Below, one piece after another: positions 1-9,071 of a stretch of 64,000 nucleotides of DNA (position 1 is the stretch's first letter; every line of letters begins with the position of its first letter). The notes under the pieces were generated by a model that was not told the DNA's origin, made no database searches, and saw nothing but the letters and a program-made list of their open reading frames with translations. The stretch is from NCBI GenBank assembly GCA_019217005.1, contig JAHBNG010000014.1:1-64000 (forward strand). Reading direction: 5' to 3'. A program made the position numbers and the translations under genes. This DNA comes from Chloroflexi bacterium TSY. Its GTDB lineage: Bacteria > Chloroflexota > Anaerolineae > Caldilineales > Caldilineaceae.

Positions 1-1507
1 GGGCAGGAAGCTGCAAGGCAATGGCCACGCGCACCTTGGTGGAAGTGGCGGTGGGAGTCACGGTCGGTGTGTGGGTGGGAGTGGCGGTGGGTTCAGGCGT
101 ATCGGTGGGTGGCACAGGAGTGGCGGTGGGTTCGGGTGTATCCGTCTCGGTGGCAGTGGGGGTCAAGAGGGCTGGAAGCTGCAAGACAATGGCCACGCGT
201 ATCTTGGTAGCAGTCGGTGTTGCGGTCCCAACTGGCTCAACTAAAACGAGTTCGAATGGTCCTGAGCTCGCAGACACGTTCCCTTCATCCAATGTATTGA
301 GTATGATCTTATAAGCATCAGGCTCGTTAAGCTCAAACTCAAACTTCCAGACCCCGTCTGTATCAACAGATGCTTTACCCACACTTTCATCATTAACCAC
401 AATTTCAATTTCGGTATCTGGTGTTCCTGTCCCGGAAATCTGAATTTTTCCTGTTTCGAGCGGGCTGTCGGGCAAATTGAGGGTTGGACCAACTTGCGCT
501 AAAATCGGTGCGCCAAGCGCCACGGCGATCGGTTCAGACGCCAATGCAATCTTTCCATCCGCATCTAACGCATAAGCTGTGATTTCATATTCTCCAGAAT
601 CGGGTAACTCTATTGCAAAGTCCCAGTTGCCTTCTGCATCAACATTTGCTCGACCAGCTTCTGTTCCATCAACAAGCAATTGAACCTCACCATCAGGTGT
701 CCCTGTCCCGGATAGGTCGATTTTGCCTGCAATTAATTCTTCTCCAGGCTGATTAATAGTGGGCGCAGTGAGTTCTTGTAAGGGAGGAGTTGAGGGGCTG
801 ATTGCAAAATTGATTGGTTCAGATACAGCAGCAACGTTCCCGTCTTCATTCAGTATATTGGCGACAATCTGATAGTCCCCTGGTTCTGGGAGTTCAAGGG
901 AGAGACTCCAATTGCCATCTGCGTCAATGAGTGTCGTCCCAGCAGTTATGGTGTTGATCGTAATTGCGATCTCTCCATTCGGCTCACCAGTGCCAGTGAG
1001 ATCGATTGTGCCGGGAAGTTCTTCAATATTTGGCATATGAAGCGTTGGGACAGCAAGTTCTGCAAAACCAGAATCAGCAAGAGGGGCATCCAGAGTAGCG
1101 GATACACCGAAATTTAATGCCAGAACGTCAGAGGTTGCACGGACAAATCCGTCGGTATCAAGCCCATTGACGACAAATTGATAGTCACCAGGTTCATCGA
1201 TCGTTGAAGAAAATCTCCAATGGCCCGCAGAATCGACAAGTGTTGAACCGATTTCAAGACCGTTTTGGATAAACTGAACCATAGAGTCAGGTTGACCAGT
1301 TCCAATAAGTTCCAATGGGCCAGGATTTAATTCAGCACCTGGGCTAGGTGACGTGATCGTTGGCGTGATAAATTCGCCACCGTAACTACGCAACAGCAGG
1401 AGTAGCAATGTCAGGAGCGCAAGTAGCCACCAGATCAGCCACTTCCAATTGCGAAATCGTTGAACCCCAGGGCCGTCATAAATATCAGTTACAGTGGAGG
1501 TTGTCAC
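1..1507 (-). CDS. Membrane-anchored protein with four bacterial Ig-like repeats and Thr/Pro-rich linker (3' end off the window)
   Basis: The reading frame is open from a GTG at 1507 (preceded by GAAGGAGAAG) to the left edge, so the C-terminus is missing. Near the N-terminus there is one membrane segment (WLIWWLLALLTLLLLLLL). Four consecutive repeats of about 95 residues follow, each built on GTGxPDGE...G...VDAxGNWxFxxEL, the pattern of bacterial Ig-like (Big_6 type) domains. A Thr/Pro linker comes next (TATPTATK, TDTPEPTATP), in which a block ending in KVRVAIALQLPA begins to repeat at the edge. The domain order suggests a cell-surface or periplasm-facing adhesin or structural protein; what the missing C-terminus carries cannot be seen. 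It lies downstream of the coiled-coil gene on the same strand, separated by a 250-bp gap holding a double-hairpin repeat. Confidence 0.8.
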   Translation of the reverse strand, partial: MTTSTVTDIYDGPGVQRFRNWKWLIWWLLALLTLLLLLLRSYGGEFITPTITSPSPGAELNPGPLELIGTGQPDSMVQFIQNGLEIGSTLVDSAGHWRFSSTIDEPGDYQFVVNGLDTDGFVRATSDVLALNFGVSATLDAPLADSGFAELAVPTLHMPNIEELPGTIDLTGTGEPNGEIAITINTITAGTTLIDADGNWSLSLELPEPGDYQIVANILNEDGNVAAVSEPINFAISPSTPPLQELTAPTINQPGEELIAGKIDLSGTGTPDGEVQLLVDGTEAGRANVDAEGNWDFAIELPDSGEYEITAYALDADGKIALASEPIAVALGAPILAQVGPTLNLPDSPLETGKIQISGTGTPDTEIEIVVNDESVGKASVDTDGVWKFEFELNEPDAYKIILNTLDEGNVSASSGPFELVLVEPVGTATPTATKIRVAIVLQLPALLTPTATETDTPEPTATPVPPTDTPEPTATPTHTPTVTPTATSTKVRVAIALQLPA

Positions 1508-1649
1508 AGAATCTTCTCCTTCAAAGTGTATTCAGGTCAATGATAATGATAATTTGCTGAATACAATCGCGTTTCGACTACATCGCGGTGTTTTCATACA
1601 AAGCATAGGGTCAGGATAATGGGTAAGTAAAACAAAAAATGAGAATTAG

Positions 1650-1748
1650 GCCATTCCAGAGAAATAAATTCCTGATTGCTAAGTCGATTTCTCTGGAATG
1701 GCTTGAGCTTTTCCAGATCAAATTAGGGATTTTAATTGTTGGAAAAGC
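1650..1748. repeat. Double-hairpin repeat element, copy 1
   Basis: Two adjacent inverted repeats: GCCATTCCAGAGAAAT (1650-1665) pairs with 1687-1702, and GCTTTTCCA (1707-1715) pairs with 1740-1748. A nearly identical 100-bp copy lies at 40,406-40,505. No matching target duplication is evident here. It fills most of the gap between the two neighbouring minus-strand genes and could also act as a transcription barrier. Confidence 0.75.
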
Positions 1749-1757
1749 CTTAATTAG

Positions 1758-2813
1758 TTAGTTAGAATTTGACGTTTCTGACAAACGACGACGTAATTCG
1801 TTTACTTCTGTTTCGAGTTTGGATTTGGCTTCCAGCTCTATGTCAAGAGCACGGATTCTTGCTTCAACTTGCTCATCATTGTCGGCAGCTAAGGCAGAGC
1901 CGAGCGCACCAATCAGGCCACTCGCAGAGCTCAAACGACCGATACTGCGAGGTGCGGCCGCGCGTGCTTCAGCACTCACACGTAGGCTTTCTAATTCGGC
2001 TTTCACTGTATTGAGTTGGCTTCGCAGGTTTTCTACTTCAGCTTCAAATCCAGATTTGACCTCTAACTCTCGCTGCAGATGGTCGAGCTTACTTTGGGCC
2101 GCGTTTAGCTCTCCTTGTATATCATTCAGATCGCTTTCTAGTTTTGGTGCCCTACTAAGCTGGGCACCAATATCTGCAAGCTGAGAAGATATTGTTTGCT
2201 TGTCACTATTTGAGATCGCTTTTCCTAATGTACCAAGCAAACCATCCGCATTGGCAAGTAAGGAAATGTCTTGCTCTGACTTATTTAGTTTGGTAGTTAA
2301 TGCTGTTTTTTGTTCTTGTAGTCCAACGACTTTGTTACGCAAATACTCTAACTCATCATCTTTCTCTGCGTTCGTCTCGTGGTCGACTCGGATGCTTGTT
2401 AATTCAGACTGGGCTGCGCTTAATTGCTCCTGTACAAGATTTAGCTCACTCTCTAGATTTGCAGATCGAGCAAGTTTTGTATCGATTTCTCGCACTTGGG
2501 TCGATAGGGCTGTCTCATCTCCGTTTGAAAGCGCTTCTCCCAAGGCAGCAAGTAAACCATCTGAGCGTGCCAAAAGACCAAGTCCAGGGAGTGTAGCAGG
2601 GAGGCTGTCATTCGTTTTAAGTTCAGTCACTTGAGCTTCTAAAGCTTTATTCGTCGCGTTTGCCGAATTAAGCTGGGCTTGCAAAGCTGCTGAACGAGAA
2701 TTTGCCTCGCTTGCGCTCTCTTCGCATTTGCGACGCCAATATAAATAGTCAATGAATAATTCAATGAGCCAGCCTAAAATCAGACCCAATAAAAGCCATA
2801 GCAGCCAGTCCAT
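1758..2813 (-). CDS. Membrane-anchored coiled-coil protein with three internal repeats
   Basis: A 351-residue protein with an N-terminal membrane helix (about residues 3-26, WLLWLLLGLILGWLIELF). The rest is almost entirely heptad-type coiled coil. Three repeats about 100 residues apart share the core S(D/A)GLL(A/G)xLGxAxSNxD followed by LARxxxLExEL. No enzyme motif is present. The third copy is the most diverged (SASGLIGALGSALAADND). The topology suggests a short anchor with a long rod on one side of the membrane, perhaps a spacer or scaffold. It is transcribed in the same direction as the Ig-repeat membrane protein downstream and may work with it in the envelope; that is inference from position only. 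I recognise no named family. Confidence 0.8.
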   Translation of the reverse strand: MDWLLWLLLGLILGWLIELFIDYLYWRRKCEESASEANSRSAALQAQLNSANATNKALEAQVTELKTNDSLPATLPGLGLLARSDGLLAALGEALSNGDETALSTQVREIDTKLARSANLESELNLVQEQLSAAQSELTSIRVDHETNAEKDDELEYLRNKVVGLQEQKTALTTKLNKSEQDISLLANADGLLGTLGKAISNSDKQTISSQLADIGAQLSRAPKLESDLNDIQGELNAAQSKLDHLQRELEVKSGFEAEVENLRSQLNTVKAELESLRVSAEARAAAPRSIGRLSSASGLIGALGSALAADNDEQVEARIRALDIELEAKSKLETEVNELRRRLSETSNSN

Positions 2814-3157
2814 GCGTATGGCAACCTCCTTCGGTTGTGGGTGTCAACTGCAATATTTGGGCAATCGTCTGTTCGTATCGCAAGTCTTGGCTCAAGATTC
2901 GGTCGAAAATTCAACAACAAAGATTTATCAACCAAACATCGCATGAAAGTGGGTTGTTTATTTTTATTTGGGGGTAGCAAATATGGTGATAGGTACTCAA
3001 ATAGAAATTAGAATTTTGGGTGTTTTGTGTATTTTACACTATCTTGAATAAAGATAAAAAAAGTAATCGGACAATAGTGTGTATTATCAGTAGATCGCGA
3101 TCGTTAGATTCTTCGCTTCACCCGAGAATAACACGATTGCGATCTACTGATTCTATT
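2814..3157. other. Intergenic region with a short palindromic repeat
   Basis: AT-rich spacer between divergently placed envelope genes. Its one clear structure is an inverted repeat at 3088-3149 with ends CAGTAGATCGC and GCGATCTACTG. These ends resemble those of element family B and of the small palindrome at 29,714-29,751. No coding potential is visible. Confidence 0.5.
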
Positions 3158-4957
3158 TTATCGTCCGATTCCAACACTGCCTCCAAATGCGGCAGACAAT
3201 TCTTGATATATTGCGGAGATGTTCGCTTCATCCCCTTGATAAAAATTGCCCTTTGCCTGATCTGCTAACTGAGTCAATATGGCTTCATCGGCATCATTTC
3301 CATAGGCGATCGTAAAAATTGTTGTGTCATGAGCAGATGCAGCTGTAGTCAATTGTTCATCAAATGTATAATATTGACTATTTGTGTCCAAACCATCGGT
3401 CAATACCACCATTGCATTCGTTGCCTGTGACGATGTAGAGCGGTTGATCAACAAGGCGCCAGCACCAATTGCATCGTAAAGTGCTGTACCACCTCCTGCT
3501 TCCAAAGTCTGAATTACGCCACCGATACTTTGCCGTGCCGGACCAACTTGTTGATGTTCAAACAGCAGAATCGGTTGTTCAGTAAATGCAACCAGTGTCA
3601 GAAAATCGTCATCTCCCATCTGCTGAATAAATTGACCAGCAGCTTGGCGGACATTTTCAATTTTGCTTCCTTCCATGCTGCCAGATATATCAAGCAACAT
3701 GACAAGATTCACATCCTTCCGCGCAGATCGCCACAACTCTTGTGCTGCATAGAGTGTTTCAGCAGACGGTGAACCGAAGATAATTTCTGGCTGGTTCGTA
3801 TCCACGCCATGTGCTGCGTCCAATGGGGCACCAACTGGAACAGCCTCATTGACAGGACGTAACCCATGAAGAAGAGCCAGCTCTTGGGCCTCTTTTCCTA
3901 GCAGGTAGGTGCGGAACAGCTCAGTCGCCTCTTGAATCTCACGATCCATTGCATCATTAATGCAACCAGGATGTGAAGCGATAAATGTGCCTTCAAAGGG
4001 ATAAATTGGAACAATATCCTGCTCGTTTTGACTATAACGTACGACTGTACTTTCGTACATCACAGCCGCTCCCAAATAATCAATACCTCGGTCTCGCATG
4101 GTTTGTCCCAATGTGTTTGTATCGGTGCTAAACCAGGTCACGGCTCCTTCAAATGCCTGGACCGATGCTTGCACAATTGGCTGTTCGATTTCTGCGACTG
4201 ACACGGCTTCAGCCTTGGATTGGGCTGCTTGGACAATTGCCAGAAGTGTACTAACACCAGTTCCAGATAATCCTGGATGTGTATGTCCCACACGCAGCAT
4301 TGGCCCAAATTGACCTCCGCTGTAATATGCCCAAGAAGAGGGATCTGCAGCCAGACTTCCAATATCAAGCCAACCAAGTGAACGACCAGGCCAACCAAGC
4401 GCCTCTGCAACCGGTCGCCACATGCCAATCACTAGCGGACTCTGGGCAAGACTGGCACAATCTGTTTCAAAATTTCCATTTCCAGCATCTGCTAAGACGG
4501 AAATCCACACGTCCTCGTCGGGAATCCAGAGGGCGGTTTCCTCAATATTTTCATTTGGCGCATCCGCTTGCGTAACCGAGGAGATATCGAGAACGGCCTG
4601 TCCTGACTCTTTTGGAAAAAGTTGAACATAGATCTGTCGACCCGACGAAATAACGTGAGAACTCTCGTTAAAGCTTTCCACTGACTGTTCAAGCCAAGTC
4701 GTCAGTTCTGTGTTGGCCGTCACATTCACGATTGCGGCATTTCTGGGAGGGCCATCGTCACTGCAGGCTGTTATAAGGAAGAGAACCAACAGCGTTAGAG
4801 ATATCGGAAGAAGATTGCGTGTTGCGTGTTGCGTGTTGCGTGAACTGACCCACTTCTTTATTGGCTCGCTTGCTGCAAATATGGGGCAAGAGCACTTCTT
4901 TTGACTAACAATTGATGGTTTGTACATGTTTGGGGAATGAGCGTTATGGTATAGCAC
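3158..4957 (-). CDS. Lipoprotein with extracellular solute-binding fold and C-terminal VWA domain
   Basis: The predicted protein is 599 residues from a GTG at 4957; the only other in-frame candidate is the ATG at 4927. A lipoprotein signal (LLVLFLITAC) sits unusually deep, near residue 66. The middle region looks like a family-11-type solute-binding protein (PLVIGMWRPVAEALGWPG). A von Willebrand factor A domain with a MIDAS motif (DISGS) and LTDGLDT follows in the last 200 residues. This binding-protein plus VWA architecture is typical of surface lipoproteins in Chloroflexota. Four perfect 7-bp units (4815-4842) lie just upstream of the signal sequence, so the N-terminus is length-variable in principle. 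It starts 5 bp after the end of the OmpA-domain gene, so the two were probably co-transcribed. Confidence 0.8.
   Translation of the reverse strand: MLYHNAHSPNMYKPSIVSQKKCSCPIFAASEPIKKWVSSRNTQHATRNLLPISLTLLVLFLITACSDDGPPRNAAIVNVTANTELTTWLEQSVESFNESSHVISSGRQIYVQLFPKESGQAVLDISSVTQADAPNENIEETALWIPDEDVWISVLADAGNGNFETDCASLAQSPLVIGMWRPVAEALGWPGRSLGWLDIGSLAADPSSWAYYSGGQFGPMLRVGHTHPGLSGTGVSTLLAIVQAAQSKAEAVSVAEIEQPIVQASVQAFEGAVTWFSTDTNTLGQTMRDRGIDYLGAAVMYESTVVRYSQNEQDIVPIYPFEGTFIASHPGCINDAMDREIQEATELFRTYLLGKEAQELALLHGLRPVNEAVPVGAPLDAAHGVDTNQPEIIFGSPSAETLYAAQELWRSARKDVNLVMLLDISGSMEGSKIENVRQAAGQFIQQMGDDDFLTLVAFTEQPILLFEHQQVGPARQSIGGVIQTLEAGGGTALYDAIGAGALLINRSTSSQATNAMVVLTDGLDTNSQYYTFDEQLTTAASAHDTTIFTIAYGNDADEAILTQLADQAKGNFYQGDEANISAIYQELSAAFGGSVGIGR
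4815..4842. repeat. Four perfect 7-bp tandem units inside a lipoprotein gene
   Basis: TTGCGTG is repeated exactly four times on the plus strand. It lies inside the coding region just before the hydrophobic part of the lipoprotein signal. Because 7 is not a multiple of 3, gain or loss of one unit would shift the frame between upstream start codons and the signal peptide. Confidence 0.85.
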
Positions 4958-4962
4958 CTTGT

Positions 4963-5769
4963 CTATCGTCCAACAGTAATTAAGGTCATCTCTACAAAAC
5001 GGTCTTGGGCCTGGATTTCTGGGTCCTCAGATTCGCGGTGCTCTGGGGGAGGCAAAGTTGCTTCGACAATAAAGCGAGTCGAATCGATGTTTTGTGAGAC
5101 AAGATAGTCGACGACTGATTGTGCACGTGCCTCTGCAAAGTCAAGAATCTCTTTTTCGGTATAGGTTCCTTTTGGACCGGGCCAGGCTGCCGATCCATTC
5201 ACACGTAAGAAAAGGCCAACACTCTGGGCCAAGGTTGGCACCACACAATCATCAAGAATCCGTCGAGACTCAAGCGTTAGCTCAGTCGATTCGGGCACGA
5301 AAGCAAATCGACGGCATGGAAGAACTGCCAATGTTGCTGCATCATTTGTATCCACGCCCGATAGATCCAACTTGGCCGAAATCGAGAACGTATCGTTTAT
5401 TGGGTTACCGGTGGCTTGTAAGCTAGGCTGTGCTGCCGCACGTGCAATAAATCCGGGGTTAATCAGATCGGCTACATTATCTCCCGAAACATCAACACCC
5501 GCTGCTTTCCAGACACGATCGGCTACATTATCTCCCGAAACATCAACACCCGCTGCTTTCCAGACACGTCGGGCGATGTCCAGTCGCTTGATCATCGGCT
5601 CAGTATTGCGCATGACAAAAGCATTGTCGCCCAGATCGGCTTGTGCCACATTTGCCAGCCAAGCTGTTAGATCATCAGAGGCGCTCTCTGCATAGACAAA
5701 ACTCCAGTCATTGTGTCCCCACTCAGCAATCTGATTCGCTGCCGTATCAAAATCATCCAGCTGGAGCAT
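4963..5769 (-). pseudogene. N-terminally truncated binding-protein/OmpA-domain protein
   Basis: The last 130 residues look like an OmpA-like peptidoglycan-associated domain (FVPESTELTLESRRILDD, RAQSVVDYLVSQNID, RFVEMTLITVGR). The region before it resembles the C-terminal part of a periplasmic substrate-binding protein. The apparent start codon at 5769 lies inside a half copy of element C (5764-5848), and no signal peptide remains, so the true N-terminus appears to have been lost in the event that left the half element. An exact 51-bp tandem duplication (5466-5567) doubles the 17-residue block RVWKAAGVDVSGDNVAD. The stop lies 5 bp before the next lipoprotein gene. An open frame of 268 codons survives, so a truncated product is possible, but export would not be expected. 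Confidence 0.65.
5466..5567. repeat. Exact 51-bp tandem duplication
   Basis: Two identical 51-bp units in tandem inside the truncated OmpA-domain gene, in frame, each encoding 17 residues. The identity of the two units suggests a recent event. Confidence 0.85.
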
Positions 5770-6616
5770 GGCTCAAAGTAGAAAATATAAACATCTTTTC
5801 TCTTTGCAAAAATGTAAACCTAATTGTCCGCCTAAAATGAACCACCCCTGTCAAAACGAAGTCAATTGTAAAGCCATCACCGTGTAAATTACGTACCGTA
5901 CCAACAATCTGGGCTGTGCCGTCACTGGCTTCTGTCAGATATCCCGTTCCTGGCTCCATCCTAAAGTAACGTTCAGGAATATTAGCGCCTCCAGAATAAC
6001 CAATATCAAGAGCGCCCAACCAGATTGAGAAGGACTCACCATTCCAATATTCAATTACATCATCTACACAGTAATTGTGGGTTTGTGGTAGAACAACTTG
6101 TGTTCCATAGGTAATACAATTGCAATCAACAGTAAAGGGTGGCAAATTATCGGTGCCTGTCACTGGTTCAAAAACAGCACCTGCGGTAGCGCTGACAGAT
6201 AAATTCGAGTAGACCGGACTTCCACCACCGTTTTCATTGATCCTGGCCCAATCCAGTACCCCAGAAAAATATGGTTGAAATTGCTGACCAGCTTCTACAG
6301 AAACGGTATTGCCATTGAACTGAATATCGTTTAACTGCGACCCATTATTGACCGTAAAAGTATCGGCTTGATTTTGTGCGTCGCTCTGATTATGGCCAAG
6401 TGCCAATTCACGCGCAGCAGCATCCGCTGCATTCTGAGATTGTCGGTTTTGCATAAAGGCGCCACCACCATCGATGGCTAAGGCCGCAAATCCAAGCAAA
6501 CCAACCAATGCTAAAGAGGTATAGACAATGGTTGTTCCTTGTTCCTCTGAACCAACCCGTCGTATCACCCGCAATATAAATGTTGATATCCGATAAGCGG
6601 TTCGCAGTTTATTCAT
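5753..6616 (-). pseudogene. TadG/TadE-like pilus-assembly protein, 3' end replaced by element C
   Basis: The N-terminal third matches the TadG/TadE type: a single membrane helix after EEQGTTIVYTSLALVGLLGF, then AIDGGGAFMQNRQSQNAADAAA, the usual hydrophobic start of Flp-type pilus-assembly proteins with N-terminal TadE/TadG-like domains. The frame runs as TIDFVLTG into a half copy of element C at 5848, and the last 30 or so residues (from VVHFRRTIRF to HAPAG) are encoded by that element. The native C-terminus is therefore missing. It overlaps the truncated OmpA-domain gene by 17 bp, both ends lying in the element. A shortened protein may still be made. Upstream is a long non-coding stretch with a strong hairpin at 6695-6724. 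Confidence 0.7.
5764..5848. mobile_element. Element C, right half only
   Basis: This 85-bp piece matches the right half of the 155-bp element C found complete at 30,376-30,530 and 60,163-60,317, including the terminal GAACCACCCC. The left half and left target duplication are missing. The element therefore inserted first and a deletion then joined its middle to the neighbouring gene. Confidence 0.85.
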
Positions 6617-6694
6617 CTTGTTACTTCCTCTCTCAGTTTGCCTCGCAGAAGACTACTTAAGGATTGGTATCGCTTATAGATTCCAGTGGATCAA

Positions 6695-6724
6695 CGACCC
6701 CTTTTCAAATCTGAAAAGGGGTCG
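6695..6724. promoter_or_regulatory. Strong 12-bp hairpin upstream of the TadG-like gene
   Basis: CGACCCCTTTTC pairs perfectly with GAAAAGGGGTCG across a 6-nt loop. There is no T-run, so it is not a standard intrinsic terminator. It lies about 80 bp upstream of the TadG-like start and would fall in its 5' leader, or mark a protein-binding palindrome. Confidence 0.55.
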
Positions 6725-7456
6725 TGTAAGCCTTCTACATGATCTCGACCTGAGTCTATGGGCCTGAGCAAAATAGCCCAGACAAATTATGGCAGGTTTT
6801 CAGACTGAACATCTATAGAATCATCTACCTTTATATTAGACTTTCGTTGTACATCCTCAGCATGAATCCCTAACTGCTGTGGTTATAACTATAATATAAA
6901 ATATCCTATGTGTGTCGTTACAGATATCTGTTATATTTTCAAGTAATGTTTGTATTATTCCTGAATTTCGAGAATTTATTGAGTCAATTTGTAGAAATAT
7001 ACAATTTATGAGACGAAAAAATATCTAAAAATTATGAATTTTTGGAATCAAAAAGTTCGCTATCCAGACAAGTTTGGTTCGTCTAAATCCAATTCGCCTG
7101 ATTAGTCAAAGACAAATTATTTATGTCGCTGCCGCAATTGGTGCAATGGGAAACGATACGGAGTGGTTACAGCTGGGAGGGGGACACCAGAACAGAAGAT
7201 CTGACTGACATTACAACAAATGTGTAATAACCATAACTACTACTAAAATACCTTATATGGTTAATCTATTCGATTTCTACTGAATTTCTACTAAACGTCT
7301 GTTTGTTATCTACTGACTTCCTACTAATTCATTCGGTCTAAGGTCATTATACACCTTTTCCAGGAAAATGGTGTTACAGAATGCTGACAAAATGTAGGGG
7401 AATCGTCAAAAAAGCTATAACTCAGGTCTATTAGACGTATAGAAGACGTCAGATTG

Positions 7457-7537
7457 GGGAGGGTATCCCAAAGTGTGTAAATGCAATCGATTCTCTGACT
7501 GAACGGTGTCCATTTACACACTTTGTGGTGCACACTA
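7457..7537. mobile_element. Element A, copy 1
   Basis: An 81-bp inverted-repeat element whose arms contain AAAGTGTGTAAATG and CATTTACACACTTT. It is flanked by the 8-bp direct repeat TCAGATTG (7449-7456 and 7538-7545). Terminal sequence and 8-bp duplication resemble non-autonomous derivatives of IS256-type elements; that link is inference. Confidence 0.85.
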
Positions 7538-7621
7538 TCAGATTGTAGCTAATTTGAAAGTATAACGATTATGCCATTTGATTCTCTTCTACGGACGAGT
7601 GCGGTATATGCAATGACTATT

Positions 7622-8842
7622 TTAAGGCTCAAACAATCGCCCAACTTTTGATAGAATACACTGCTTTGGTGTTGCAAATTTGGGACGCCGTCCATATGTA
7701 TAGACATCTGCGTCTTGCGTACCGCAACAGCGATAGACAGTGGCATTTTTGATTCGATAAAGGTTGACCGAGTTGGGATACACGTTCGAAAGAAAGTAGA
7801 TCTCACGTGCAGGTTGATTAATGCGTGCCTGGATGAGACCATTCTGTCCCAATTGGTTTGAGTAAAACACGATATTGTGTGGCTCTCGCGTTGGGATCTC
7901 TAGCGTACTATATATATAGATACCCCACAATTGGCTCTCGCGTATCGTATTATGATGAATCCACAGATTTGCCGCATCTGGAAATTTTGCACCGTATGGG
8001 TTGTCATAGATCAAATTCCCTGCAATTTCACCATTCGATGCATGTGTATCGAGGCCATGTCCGCCATTTGCATAAAGCTCATTTGAGTAGATCGCATAAT
8101 TTTCGGACCATAGGACCCCGGGGTTCAATATCCCTGCCTGGTCGCGACATTCTTTTTCGTCTAATATTTGCGCATCTTTAGGAAAGCAATCCTTGGAAGA
8201 AATACCATTCCATTGTTTATGACCGAAGCTTTTGGAATAACGAATTGTCACCCTTTGAGCATATCGAAACTGAATCCCAGTTCCTGCTGCTCGACGTGCT
8301 CGCACGCGTTCCACAAGTATATTATCAGCATACCAGATCGATAATAAGAGTCGAGCACTTTTGACCCCATCGATGGTTAGGTTTCGCACAATGATGTTTT
8401 GAGATTTTTTTGCTTGGAGAATCGGGGCGGTAAAGCCAGGAACGGCCTTGAGGATGGTTCTACCCATCCCCGTTCCTTGAAAAATGACGTTGTTGGGCAA
8501 AAAGAGTTTTCTGTCAATCAGGATTGTACATGAGGGTAGGTCGATAATTCCACCACGAGGGCCAACGCGTGCAAGCAACAATTCAAGGGCCTGGCTTGTA
8601 CATGCTTCCAGCTTATAAGTAGTAGGCCCTAAAGAGTGATAAAAAAGCTCGGCATCAAAACCAAAGTTCTTGGCTAATTTCCGACATTGATTTGCAGCTA
8701 AGTCGAGAAATTGTCCTTCTGGACAAGGAGTGTTGTTTCGGACTATCTCTTGTGCAACAGCATTTTCGTATGGGATAACTGGAATCGGCACTATTTGGAA
8801 CTGGAGCACAAATCCAAAACACAAGATCCTGAGAATTCTCAT
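7622..8842 (-). CDS. Secreted right-handed parallel beta-helix protein
   Basis: 406 residues with an N-terminal signal sequence (MRILRILCFGFVLQF...). The central 280 residues carry repeating turns such as NIIVRNLTIDGV, NILVERVRARRAAGTGI, VTIRYSKSFGHKQWNGI and LWIHHNTIRESQLWGIYIYS, the PbH1 pattern of pectate-lyase-like beta helices. Similar proteins bind or cleave surface polysaccharides. The catalytic residues of a particular lyase family cannot be assigned from the sequence, so activity is unknown. It carries several cysteines (CPEG, CFPKD, CCGTQ) that may form disulfides outside the cell. It stands alone between two long non-coding stretches. Confidence 0.75.
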   Translation of the reverse strand: MRILRILCFGFVLQFQIVPIPVIPYENAVAQEIVRNNTPCPEGQFLDLAANQCRKLAKNFGFDAELFYHSLGPTTYKLEACTSQALELLLARVGPRGGIIDLPSCTILIDRKLFLPNNVIFQGTGMGRTILKAVPGFTAPILQAKKSQNIIVRNLTIDGVKSARLLLSIWYADNILVERVRARRAAGTGIQFRYAQRVTIRYSKSFGHKQWNGISSKDCFPKDAQILDEKECRDQAGILNPGVLWSENYAIYSNELYANGGHGLDTHASNGEIAGNLIYDNPYGAKFPDAANLWIHHNTIRESQLWGIYIYSTLEIPTREPHNIVFYSNQLGQNGLIQARINQPAREIYFLSNVYPNSVNLYRIKNATVYRCCGTQDADVYTYGRRPKFATPKQCILSKVGRLFEP

Positions 8843-8903
8843 TGTGAAGATGCCTGATCGTTTGCTACTTGACTACCGCCATTGGAATCCTTTACAAACT
8901 CTA

Positions 8904-9068
8904 TGCTGCGGTTGTGATGAAAACATGGTTTTTTCCGATAGCTCTGCCTAAAAAAGCTTTCAGCTAATCAGCCGTCAGCTTTCAGCCAGAATCTGGCCAT
9001 GTTTCGCGGCTGATTTTTTTACTTTCCTATACTAAAATAAAACAAAACCATCTTTTCATACAGAGCTC
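8904..9068. repeat. Repeat E, copy 1, with an inner terminator-like hairpin
   Basis: The outer parts (CTGCGGTTGTGATGAAAACATGG and, at the other end, AACCATCTTTTCATACAGAGCTC) recur at 52,931-53,004. In this copy about 85 bp are inserted between them. That insert holds a hairpin with arms AATCAGCCG and CGGCTGATT followed by seven T, which could terminate plus-strand transcripts. Confidence 0.5.
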
Positions 9069-9071
9069 GGT

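Larger units (their letters stand above)
6617..7621. other. Long AT-rich intergenic region
   Basis: About 1 kb without a convincing gene. It holds a hairpin at 6695-6724, a short inverted repeat near 7351-7374 (ACACC...GGTGT) and an element A copy at 7457-7537. The rest is AT-rich and shows nothing I can name. Confidence 0.5.

Noticed and set aside
1..240. CRISPR-like array at the left edge
   Set aside because: The repeats are imperfect and in frame, encoding a Thr/Pro linker of a surface protein.
6695..6724. Standard intrinsic terminator
   Set aside because: Strong stem but no T-run on either side.
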